Part shown: positions 7,474-14,093 of the stretch, in pieces
How the letters are laid out: each line of letters starts with the position of its first letter
Position numbering within the stretch: position 1 is the first letter of the stretch
NCBI GenBank assembly: GCA_045614225.1
Contig: JAZLCO010000037.1
Location: 1 to 21,547 of the forward strand
Origin: UBA9715 sp045614225
GTDB lineage: Bacteria > Actinomycetota > Coriobacteriia > Coriobacteriales > Eggerthellaceae
Length of the DNA stretch: 21,547 nt
Direction: 5' to 3'
Program-made: the position numbers and the translations under genes
Notes under the pieces: generated by a model
Database searches by the model: none
The model's input: only the letters and a program-made list of their open reading frames with translations
Told to the model about the DNA's origin: nothing

Positions 7474-8955
7474 TTACTCCCCGTCATCCCAGGGTGCTAT
7501 TTTTTTTAATTCTTCTATCAAGAGGTTGCGAAGGACTTGGGTGTCGCACTTGCCCTTGAGCTGTTTCATGCAGGCGCCAAACAGGGGGTTCAGGGCCTTT
7601 TCGCGACCATCTCGATACGCCTGCGCCGTCTCCGGGTCCGCAGCGATGACGGCAGCAACTACAGCTTCCAAGGCTCCGGTGTCCGACGAGTTCAGAAGTC
7701 CTTCTGCCTCGGCGAAGGCGGCCATATCCTCGGGAATGCTTTCGCCTTGCGCATCCAGGTCGAATAAGGTTTCAAGCAGACGCTTGCCGTTGGCGTTGCT
7801 CACTTTGCCGTCACCCACCAAGCCGATGAGCTGTCCCAGTGCGCTACCCGGCACAGGCAGCTCATCCGAAGTCATGCCTCGCTTGTTGAGGACGCCTGCG
7901 CAGTTGGTGATGATCCAGTTGGCGGCTTCCTTGGGGGCGGCACCAGCGGTCATGGCCCCTTCGAAGCAATCGCAGAATGCGCGGCTCTGAGTGAGCATGT
8001 CGGCATCGTAGTCGGAGAGGCCAACGCTTTCCACGTAGTGCTCCCGCTTCACCTCGGGGAGTTCCGGCAGGCTTGCATGAATGTTGTCGTACCACTCGTC
8101 GTCGATAACGATGGGCATGATGTTGGGGTCTGGGAAGTACCGGTAGTCGCCAGCCGTTTCCTTGTTTCGCATGGCGAAGGACTTCCCAGCATCGTCGTTC
8201 CAGCCACGAGTTTCTTGCACCAGCTCCTCGGTGCCGTTTTCGATGGCATCGATGTGGCGAGCTGTCTCATACTCGATGGCTCGCCTGATGGCGGCAATCG
8301 AGGCCATGTTCTTCATTTCCGTACGCACGCCCAGCTCGGTGCTGCCCGCCGGTCGCACCGACAGGTTCACATCGGCGCGCATCGTGCCCTTTTCCATGCG
8401 AGCGCCCGACACCTTTGCGAACCGCAGCAAGCTGCGCAGGCGCTCGAGGTATGCCACGACCTCATCGGCACTGCGCAGGTCCGGTTGGCTCACGATTTCG
8501 ATCAGCGGCACGCTGGTGCGGTTGAAGTCCACCAGCGAGGTGTACGACCAGTTATCGTGGACCAGTTTGCCGGCGTCTTCTTCCATATGGATCTGCTTGA
8601 CGCGGATGTCTTTGGGGCCATCTTCGGTCTGGATGGTCACATAGCCATTCACGGCGATGGGCGCAAACCACTGGGTGGTCTGATAAGAAGCGGGCAGGTC
8701 GGGGTAGTAGTAGCTCTTCTTGTCAAAGGTGGTCGTGCGGTTGATGTGGCAGTTGAGCATCATTCCCGCCGTCATGCCCAAATTGATGACCTGGCGATTT
8801 GCGACGGGAAGCATGCCGGGCATGCCGCAGCAGGCGGGGCACACGTGGGTGTTGGGCTCGGCGTCGCTGCCGTTCGTGCAGGAGCAGAAGATCTTGGACT
8901 TGGTGGCCAGCTCGACGTGAACCTCAAGGCCAATGACGGTTTCGTAAGCGGTCAT
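7474..8955 (-). CDS. gatB: Aspartyl/glutamyl-tRNA amidotransferase subunit B
   Basis: GatB activates Glu-tRNA(Gln) or Asp-tRNA(Asn) with ATP and transfers ammonia to it, within the GatCAB complex. The 493-residue protein is full length and looks intact. It has the N-terminal YETVIGLEVHVEL segment with catalytic His/Glu, four zinc-type cysteines (FCSCTNG... and VCPACCGMPG), FDKKSYYYPDLPASYQ, HMEEDAGK, VPLIEIVSQPDLRS, and GDYRYFPDPNIMP. A helical YqeY-like tail ends near LLIEELKKI. ATG at 8955 follows a strong AAAGGAGG box; the frame runs open upstream into gatA, which I did not accept as coding. It begins 2 bases after the gatA stop, so translation is probably coupled. Its apparent integrity contrasts with the altered gatA. 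Confidence 0.95.
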   Translation of the reverse strand: MTAYETVIGLEVHVELATKSKIFCSCTNGSDAEPNTHVCPACCGMPGMLPVANRQVINLGMTAGMMLNCHINRTTTFDKKSYYYPDLPASYQTTQWFAPIAVNGYVTIQTEDGPKDIRVKQIHMEEDAGKLVHDNWSYTSLVDFNRTSVPLIEIVSQPDLRSADEVVAYLERLRSLLRFAKVSGARMEKGTMRADVNLSVRPAGSTELGVRTEMKNMASIAAIRRAIEYETARHIDAIENGTEELVQETRGWNDDAGKSFAMRNKETAGDYRYFPDPNIMPIVIDDEWYDNIHASLPELPEVKREHYVESVGLSDYDADMLTQSRAFCDCFEGAMTAGAAPKEAANWIITNCAGVLNKRGMTSDELPVPGSALGQLIGLVGDGKVSNANGKRLLETLFDLDAQGESIPEDMAAFAEAEGLLNSSDTGALEAVVAAVIAADPETAQAYRDGREKALNPLFGACMKQLKGKCDTQVLRNLLIEELKKIAPWDDGE

Positions 8956-8957
8956 GG

Positions 8958-10250
8958 TTAGGCCTCCTTTCCAGCGCAGTTGGCAGGCGAGAGGATATTG
9001 GCCATGCGCAACAAGGCGGCATCCGAAAATGCCGGGCCTACCAATTGCACGCCGCCTGCAGCAAGGGCCGGCAGACCGGTAATTGCAGCAGGAGCGGTGA
9101 AACGGTTTTCCTCGAACGCGAGATACGGGTTCGCCTCTGCGTCGGCGAGGCTGTACGAACGCTTGGAGCAAGCGGGGAGGAGAACTGCAGTTTGCCCGGA
9201 ACCTTCGTTTGCAAACTCGTTCGCAAACGCCTCGGACATCAGACGGCGGATTCGCAAAGCCTTGTCGTAGCAGCGCTCGTAGTTGTCCGTGGCAAGCACT
9301 TCAGACCCGTAGAGGACGGCAGTCTTGGTGAGGATGCCGAAGGCTTCCGTGCGAGACTTGGTGTAAAGCTCGCCGATAGTCGTGTATTTCTGCGTGTGGT
9401 AGCCGTATTTCATGCCCTCGAAGCGGTTCTCGTTATTGCAGAGTTCCGCGCACATGAGGATGTTCCAGGCCAGGTTGCCGACAGCGAAAAGCGCATCGGT
9501 TTCCGCCGTGGTGTCCGAGACGGCAATGCCTTGCGCGTTCAGGTTGTTGATGACGGCATCGATGAGTTGTTTGGTGTCTGCATCGGCGGTGTCCAACAGC
9601 CCGCGCGCCACTTTCACGTGTGTGATGGGGGAGGCGAAAGCCTCGCCTGCTGTGGCTGCTTCTGCAGAACCGCCGGAGGTTATACGTGCGCATTCGCTCG
9701 CGGGAAGGGATGTGCCATCCGAGTCGTCATGGCCGGCAAGCACGTCGAGAACCTGCTGTGCGACATCTGCCGAGCTGGCGGTGATGTCGATGGTTTCGCC
9801 GGAACAGGCCACCGCGATGGTGCCAAATCGAGATACGCAGCCATACGTTGGTTTCAGGTGAACTTGGTCGGAGAGCGCCGCTGCACGGGCTTGGGCACCG
9901 TTCACGTCCAGTCCCACCACAGCATCCACAGCCGCATCTGCGAGCAGCTTGGAAGCGGCGGTGGTGAGGTTTCCATCCGCATCGAGCACGGGACCGAAAT
10001 AGGAGGTCTCGCCGAGGAAGTCGAAACCGAATTCGCCGATGTTCACTTTGCCGGCAACATGATGGCCTGCTTCCCGCAAGCGCTCGTCGACTCGCGCGGC
10101 GAACAGGCTCTTGAATCCAGCCAACATCTTCGATCCGGCGGAGGTGGGCATGTCTTGGGTCAGAACCAGGTCGTCAAGACCGATGGTGAACTGGTCCGCT
10201 CCAGCTTTCTCGCTTGGGTTTTCAGCGATGAACAAGGTGGTTTCACTCAT
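8958..10250 (-). CDS. gatA: GatA-like amidotransferase subunit lacking the amidase triad
   Basis: GatA normally hydrolyses glutamine to feed ammonia to GatB. This protein has 430 residues against about 485 usual. It aligns clearly with GatA in SAGSKMLAGF, ETSYFGPV, HLKPTYGCVSRFGT, and the C-terminal half (KYGYHT, ELYTKSRTEAFG, PAAITGLPALAAGG). Roughly 50 N-terminal residues are missing. The catalytic centre is gone. The KDN motif reads DDL (Asp26 for Lys79 of S. aureus GatA). The GGSSGGS loop with Ser154 is replaced by TTAASK and shortened. The GSDTGGSIRQ nucleophile segment reads GLDVNGAQAR, with Ala119 in place of Ser178. The frame is intact and starts at an ATG with an AAGGAGGG box, so it is a maintained pseudoenzyme rather than a decaying gene. 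The alignment is from memory of family sequences. Confidence 0.85.
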   Translation of the reverse strand: MSETTLFIAENPSEKAGADQFTIGLDDLVLTQDMPTSAGSKMLAGFKSLFAARVDERLREAGHHVAGKVNIGEFGFDFLGETSYFGPVLDADGNLTTAASKLLADAAVDAVVGLDVNGAQARAAALSDQVHLKPTYGCVSRFGTIAVACSGETIDITASSADVAQQVLDVLAGHDDSDGTSLPASECARITSGGSAEAATAGEAFASPITHVKVARGLLDTADADTKQLIDAVINNLNAQGIAVSDTTAETDALFAVGNLAWNILMCAELCNNENRFEGMKYGYHTQKYTTIGELYTKSRTEAFGILTKTAVLYGSEVLATDNYERCYDKALRIRRLMSEAFANEFANEGSGQTAVLLPACSKRSYSLADAEANPYLAFEENRFTAPAAITGLPALAAGGVQLVGPAFSDAALLRMANILSPANCAGKEA

Positions 10251-10260
10251 GATGCCCTCC

Positions 10261-10542
10261 TTACTGCAAGATTTGGGGCACTTGCCAGTAGCCATCCATG
10301 GACTCTGGCGCCTGAGCCAACAGATCTTCGCGAGAGAACGGCTGCGAAGCGACATCTTCCCGCATCACGTTTACCATAGGCCGCACGTGAACCATGCGCT
10401 CCACGTTTTCGGTGTCGATTTTGGCCAACGCCTCCCAGTCCGCCTCGCGTGCGGCAAAGAAGGCCAGCATTTCGTCTTGTTCTTGGGGGGTTAAGGACAG
10501 CTGGTTCAAATGCTCCAGGTCCAAAAGCGTCTCACGGTCCAC
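10261..10542 (-). CDS. gatC: Aspartyl/glutamyl-tRNA amidotransferase subunit C
   Basis: GatC is the small subunit that wraps around and stabilises the GatA-GatB interface. The protein has 93 residues, typical of the family. The N-terminal helix is recognisable (LEHLNQLSLTPQEQDEMLAFF), as is the C-terminal part (VHVRPMVNVMREDVASQPFSREDLLAQAPES), which matches the conserved P..N..R.D pattern and APE motif. GTG at 10542 follows an AAAGGAG box. It is the first gene of the gatC-gatA-gatB unit, with 10 bases to gatA. Its conservation suggests that the three-subunit complex is still assembled despite the altered GatA. Confidence 0.92.
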   Translation of the reverse strand: MDRETLLDLEHLNQLSLTPQEQDEMLAFFAAREADWEALAKIDTENVERMVHVRPMVNVMREDVASQPFSREDLLAQAPESMDGYWQVPQILQ

Positions 10543-10681
10543 GGTCGCTCCTTTGTGCGTGAATTCGAATCCCGTTAATCTTATTGTAATAGAAGAAGTC
10601 GGGCGCGCCTTCCTCGGCGTGTTTCCGATAAGGGGTTTTCTCCTTCAGCGTACGGGATGGAATCGCCCGGAACCGTCTGCG

Positions 10682-11530
10682 TCAATCTTCTCCTGCTGTT
10701 GTGCCGCTTGGCCGGTCGTTGACGTTCTCGAAGACCTCTTGCGTGTAATCGGGGCTGCCGTCTTGCTCTGCGCGATGCAACAACACGCGCCACAACGCAT
10801 AGAGCGCCAACCAGCATGCGACGACGACCACGACGAGCGGCACGATGTAGTCCGCGCTGCCGAACAGCTCGGCAACTGCGACGAGGGGCGAACCGCCCGG
10901 GGGCGCGTTGAGGAACATGAAGTTCGTGTCGAACGCCTTGTTGAACGCATAGGCCGCTGGCGCGTACAAGCCGAAGAGCACAAGCGGCATCCATATGTGC
11001 TTGACGGACGGCTCGTAGTCGCGCCCCGTGATGACCATGGCTGTGAACGCGACGATTAGGGTGTGCTCGGTGAACCCGCACACCGAAGGCCATGTGAACG
11101 GCGGGCAGTACGACCAGCTCGGGAAGAGGAGTGCGGCCAGCGCCCCGAAGATCCCCATCGTGGCGAGCGACTCGCCGCAGAGCCGGTTCGGCTTCAGCGC
11201 GTATACGAGCATGAGGAGCTCGCAGATGTTGCACGAGTGCAAGGGCCACCAATTCGGGTCGAAGACGCCCGCGAGGTACATCATCACGTCGCGCGAAGCG
11301 AGCATGGCGAGCGGAATGGCGGCGATGACCAGCTGCATGGTGCGACGTGGGCTTCCCCATGCGGTGCCGCTCGGCAGGCGCCGGTACGCAGCGCACAGGA
11401 CGCCGATCAGGACCACCGAACACGCGAGGTGGCCGAGGTGCGCAGGACCGAAGTAGTCAAAGCCCGCCCCGCTGTCGTACATGAGCGGCTCTGCCGTGAA
11501 AAATGTTATCTCACTTGAATCGAGTGCCAT
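10682..11530 (-). CDS. YwaF/TMEM164-like integral membrane protein
   Basis: Predicted inner-membrane protein of 282 residues with about seven hydrophobic helices and a hydrophilic acidic C-terminal tail. It resembles B. subtilis YwaF and the TIGR02206/TMEM164 family. Supporting features are the early FGPAHLGHLA, the central WWPLHSCNICELLMLVYAL (family pattern PLH.C), GIFGALAALLFPSW, a His in CGFTEHTLIV, and the late TNFMFLNAPPGGSPL (family pattern N.MFL..P...S.L). ATG at 11530 has only a weak GGGGAT box. An internal ATG at 11482 (MYDSGAGFDYFGP) starts nearer the conserved region and is an alternative. The molecular function is not known from sequence. The gap after it (10543-10681) shows no gene. 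Confidence 0.75.
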   Translation of the reverse strand: MALDSSEITFFTAEPLMYDSGAGFDYFGPAHLGHLACSVVLIGVLCAAYRRLPSGTAWGSPRRTMQLVIAAIPLAMLASRDVMMYLAGVFDPNWWPLHSCNICELLMLVYALKPNRLCGESLATMGIFGALAALLFPSWSYCPPFTWPSVCGFTEHTLIVAFTAMVITGRDYEPSVKHIWMPLVLFGLYAPAAYAFNKAFDTNFMFLNAPPGGSPLVAVAELFGSADYIVPLVVVVVACWLALYALWRVLLHRAEQDGSPDYTQEVFENVNDRPSGTTAGED

Positions 11531-11712
11531 ATCCCCAGTTCATGTAGATGCACCAGCCCCAACTGGAACGGCTCCATCATCGTGGCCGTAAGGCTCACGT
11601 GCGCATCGCTTTCGGGCATGTCGAACTCGCAACGATAGGCAATTGTACCCAAATCATGCAGCATGGCTGCCCCCGTATGCTGCTTTCCAGTTAAAGCAAA
11701 CCCGTTTCCCAT
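11506..11712 (-). CDS. Doubtful small ORF (68 aa), possibly a gene remnant
   Basis: The reading frame has plausible codon use (central part LHDLGTIAYRCEFDMPES, AHVSLTATMMEPFQLG) and a weak GAGAG box before ATG 11712. I recognise no family. It overlaps the start of the YwaF-like gene by 25 bases on the same strand. It could be a small upstream gene, the left-over N-terminus of a longer gene, or chance. No transmembrane segment or signal peptide is seen. Confidence 0.3.
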   Translation of the reverse strand: MGNGFALTGKQHTGAAMLHDLGTIAYRCEFDMPESDAHVSLTATMMEPFQLGLVHLHELGIWHSIQVR

Positions 11713-11746
11713 TGTAGCTCTCGCGGCCTATGTGCGAGAAGACAAG

Positions 11747-11800
11747 CGGGGGGCGCAGGGGACCGCCCCCTGTTCATCCTGAACGCCAACCCGCCCCCCG
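11747..11800. repeat. GC-rich palindromic element A (REP-like)
   Basis: Perfect 9-bp outer arms (11747-11755 and 11792-11800, CGGGGGGCG) enclose two smaller hairpins: CAGGGG/CCCCTG at 11756-11772 and GTTCA/TGAAC at 11772-11784. Read on the minus strand it contains TGAACAGGGGGCGG, close to the arm of element B at 12711. It lies about 90 bases upstream of the XRE-type regulator gene. Confidence 0.5.
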
Positions 11801-11886
11801 TTCACGCTGCGCGCAATTGATCATTGCGTGACAACGCCGCGTTTCGCTTTTACGCTGTTTTCGTACAGCAAATGAAAGGAGATACC

Positions 11887-12705
11887 ATGGGAGTTGGTGA
11901 AGCGATTCAAAGCGCGCGCAAGAAAGCGGGCCTCACGCAAGAGCAGCTTGCTGCGAAGGTGTATGTAACGCGGCAGGCAGTCAGCCGATGGGAAACGGGC
12001 GAGAGCGAACCTGGCATTGATATGCGAAAGCTCCTGGCAAGTGTGCTGGATGCCCCAATCAGGGAATTGCTCGATCTGCCCGATGCTCCTGCATGCCAAT
12101 GCTGTGGAACTCCGTTCGATGTGCCCAACATGCCGTTCGGAACCAATGCGGATGGAACCGAGAATCCCGATTATTGTGGTTGGTGCTATCAAAACGGCGA
12201 ATTTACCAGCGGAGGTCTCGACGAGATCATCGAGCACAATGTCCCGTATCTCATGCAAGCTACGGGTTACTCGGCTGAGGAGGCGGTCTCGTTCATGGGG
12301 GCAGTGCTGCCCACGCTCAAACGGTGGTCGACTGTGGAGAACAACAACGTCGCCGCCAACCTGAAAAAGAGCGCCTTTTACGTTTGCCCCAGTTGCGGCA
12401 ACATCATTTGGTCGACAGGCGAGGCGGCGGTCACCTGTTGTGGCAACGTGCTCAACCCGCTCGAGGCCAAGAAGAACGCAGGCATCCTCGATGCTGCTGT
12501 GGAAGTAGCTGACGGTTGCCAGCGCGTGAGCGTCGCCCATCCCATGAGCAAGCAGGATCACCTGTTGTTCATCGCATCTGTCGGCGATGACCTTGTCCGC
12601 ATCAAGCGACTCTATCCCGAACAAGAAGCGCGTGCCGAGTTTCCCCTGCAGGGGCCGAGCAAGGTGTACGCGTTCGGGATCAGTTGCGGCTTGGTCGAGC
12701 TTTAA
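11887..12705 (+). CDS. XRE-family regulator fused to zinc ribbon and desulfoferrodoxin-like module
   Basis: Predicted DNA-binding regulator of 272 residues with three parts. Residues 4-60 are an XRE helix-turn-helix (AGLTQEQLAAKVYVTRQAVSRWE). Residues 70-101 are a zinc-ribbon-like segment with Cys70, 72, 73, 97 and 100. From 165 onward the protein follows desulfoferrodoxin/superoxide reductase order. A desulforedoxin-like CPSCGNI...CCG site (Cys167, 170, 184, 185) is followed by VAHPMSKQDH (His218, His225) and a terminal SCGLVEL. The catalytic iron of superoxide reductase needs four His and one Cys. Here the first His is absent and the final CNxH reads CGLV, so Cys267 and two His remain. The module may sense redox state or metal rather than act as an enzyme. 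ATG 11887 follows AAAGGAG; a longer in-frame start lacks support. Confidence 0.8.
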   Translation: MGVGEAIQSARKKAGLTQEQLAAKVYVTRQAVSRWETGESEPGIDMRKLLASVLDAPIRELLDLPDAPACQCCGTPFDVPNMPFGTNADGTENPDYCGWCYQNGEFTSGGLDEIIEHNVPYLMQATGYSAEEAVSFMGAVLPTLKRWSTVENNNVAANLKKSAFYVCPSCGNIIWSTGEAAVTCCGNVLNPLEAKKNAGILDAAVEVADGCQRVSVAHPMSKQDHLLFIASVGDDLVRIKRLYPEQEARAEFPLQGPSKVYAFGISCGLVEL

Positions 12706-12710
12706 AAATG

Positions 12711-12770
12711 TGAACAGGGGACGGGTGACACAGAGGTACCAGGTACCGATGTGCCACCCGTCCCCGTTCA
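12711..12770. repeat. Palindromic element B (REP-like), between convergent genes
   Basis: Two arms of about 30 bases (12711-12740 and 12742-12770) pair almost throughout, with one bulge and a few mismatches. They have the core GGGGACGGGTG and the centre GGTACC-A-GGTACC. The element starts 5 bases after the regulator's stop and ends 13 bases before the stop of the convergent acetyltransferase. It fills the gap and may serve as a bidirectional terminator. It shares GAACAGGGG with element A and GGGGAC with element C. Confidence 0.7.
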
Positions 12771-12783
12771 TCCAGCGTGTTAG

Positions 12784-13389
12784 TTACAGCTCCTTTATCA
12801 GCTTTGCAGGTACGCCGCCGACGACTGTGTTAGGTGCGACGTCTTTCGTCACAACCGCTCCTGCCGCTATGACCGCGCCATCGCCGATGGTCACGCCGGG
12901 AAGGACTGTGACATTTGCGCCCATCCACACGTCGTTGCCGATGTGCACCGGCGCGGGCAGCAGGTTTGCTCGTTGGGCGGGGTCCATGTTGTGGTTGAGC
13001 GTTGCAATCACTGCGTTGTGCCCGATGAGCGCGCGGTCGCCGATGTAGATGCCGCCCTGGTCTTGGAATCGGCATCCAGCATTGATGAACACGCCTTCAC
13101 CCACGTGGGTGTTGAGTCCGCAATCAGTCGTAAACGGAGGGAACAGCCCCACGCCTTCGGGGAGCTCGCATCTCCAGAGCTCCTCGAGCCGTGCTCTCGT
13201 GTCCGACAAGTTGTTGAATTGCGCATTCATGCGCGACGTGATGCGCATTGCGCGCTCCGATGCAGCTGTCATGAGGCGGTGCATGTCCGACCCGGCGATG
13301 ACCTCCTCGCCGCTGTTCATGTATGCAACGAAACGTTCGATTTCGTCTTGGGTCATCTCGGGACTGTCTTCGTAGTTGCTCTTGCCCAT
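12784..13389 (-). CDS. Maltose/galactoside-type O-acetyltransferase (hexapeptide repeat)
   Basis: Acetyl-CoA-dependent O-acetyltransferase of the Maa/LacA group, cytoplasmic, probably trimeric. The 201-residue protein has an N-terminal helical Mac-type region (about 15-75). A left-handed beta-helix of hexapeptide repeats follows (NTHVGEGVFINAGC, IYIGDRALIGHNAVI, VHIGNDVWMGANVTVLPGVTIGDGAVIAAGAVV) and the usual ending APNTVVGGVPAKLIKEL. His133 in LNHNMDP is the likely catalytic base. ATG 13389 follows AGGAGG with five bases spacing; the longer upstream frame runs into palindrome C and is not supported. It lies downstream of the lipoprotein gene on the same strand, with element C between. The acceptor sugar is unknown. 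Confidence 0.88.
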   Translation of the reverse strand: MGKSNYEDSPEMTQDEIERFVAYMNSGEEVIAGSDMHRLMTAASERAMRITSRMNAQFNNLSDTRARLEELWRCELPEGVGLFPPFTTDCGLNTHVGEGVFINAGCRFQDQGGIYIGDRALIGHNAVIATLNHNMDPAQRANLLPAPVHIGNDVWMGANVTVLPGVTIGDGAVIAAGAVVTKDVAPNTVVGGVPAKLIKEL

Positions 13390-13413
13390 GGTGCCTCCTG
13401 TGAATTCGATATG

Positions 13414-13497
13414 CCATTGGGGACAGGCCAAATGTCTCGTATATGAATTGTCAACGTTTACTAAAAACAAACGAGACATTTGGCCTGTCCCCAATGG
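13414..13497. repeat. Perfect 27-bp inverted repeat with 30-base loop (element C, REP-like)
   Basis: Arms 13414-13440 and 13471-13497 are exact reverse complements over 27 bases. The outer part of the arm carries CATTGGGGACAGGCC and the inner part ends at CTCGT. The 30-base spacer is AT-rich. It sits between the lipoprotein stop (13507) and the acetyltransferase start (13389). The GGGGACAGG core resembles REP sequences mobilised by RAYT transposases; no such transposase is in the window. Confidence 0.8.
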
Positions 13498-13506
13498 AAC
13501 ACCGTG

Positions 13507-14070
13507 CTATGCCAATGAGAGCGTTATCTCTATGGCATCGCCTCCGAACACTTCGCGCAACGCATCAGAAGACGCGTCCTCAATTCTTCCGAGTGGAGTA
13601 TAAGCCCAGCTGTTCGAGCCCGTGAAGATTGTGATTTGGTTGCCCTGGTACAGCATGACGTCCCCTGGCGAGGTTGTGATCTGCTCGTCGCTTTCTGGGA
13701 GGGCCCACGGAAGAGGGCCAACCTGCTCGAACCCGCCGTATGGATGCAAGCTCACCGTGATCGGCCCCGTCTGCAGTTGCTCTGCAAGGGCGCGCGCGGC
13801 GTTGGTGTCGGCGAACTGCGCTTCAAACTGCTTGCCGTTCGCGCTTATGACGAATGATTCAGCTGCTTTCACGCTTTCGGTCGAATCATTGGTAGCTGCT
13901 GTCATCGACATCACGTCCGCCGCATCCGTAGATTCGGCGGACGTGCTAGACGCAGATGTTGAGGTGGCGCTTTTAGACGAAACGTCGACAGAAGGTGATG
14001 CTTGCCCTTGAGCACACCCGACAAGCAACAGCATTGCGACGAGTGTGGCTATTGCAACCAGTTTTTTCAT
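13507..14070 (-). CDS. Lipoprotein with cyclophilin-like domain
   Basis: Exported lipoprotein of 187 residues. The N-terminus is a lipoprotein signal peptide (MKKLVAIATLVAMLLLVGCA) with the lipobox Cys at residue 19. A Ser/Thr/Ala-rich linker to about residue 65 follows. The C-terminal 115 residues match the cyclophilin-like family found in many anaerobes: ANGKQFEAQF, ARALAEQLQTGPITV, YGGFEQVGPLPWALPESDEQ, PGDVMLYQGNQITIFTGSNSWAYTPLGRI. Proline isomerase activity has not been shown for this group as far as I know, so I do not assert it. It starts 23 bases after the hydrolase stop and is probably in the same MerR-controlled transcript. It acts at the outer face of the membrane. Confidence 0.85.
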   Translation of the reverse strand: MKKLVAIATLVAMLLLVGCAQGQASPSVDVSSKSATSTSASSTSAESTDAADVMSMTAATNDSTESVKAAESFVISANGKQFEAQFADTNAARALAEQLQTGPITVSLHPYGGFEQVGPLPWALPESDEQITTSPGDVMLYQGNQITIFTGSNSWAYTPLGRIEDASSDALREVFGGDAIEITLSLA

Positions 14071-14093
14071 CGTTAGCGACCTTCCTCGAACAC

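Noticed and set aside
8038..8961. 307-codon open frame on the plus strand opposite gatB
   Set aside because: It is the antisense shadow of gatB; the protein is His/Gly/Val-rich low-complexity typical of reverse frames in GC-rich genes, and gatB itself is unmistakable.
9045..10379. 444-codon open frame on the plus strand opposite gatA
   Set aside because: It has no recognisable domain and no ribosome binding site. gatA on the other strand has conserved motifs, good ribosome binding sites and operon context.
11821..12771. 316-codon open frame on the minus strand opposite the XRE-type regulator
   Set aside because: The plus-strand frame has a clear HTH, cysteine clusters and a ribosome binding site; the minus frame has none and runs through palindrome B.
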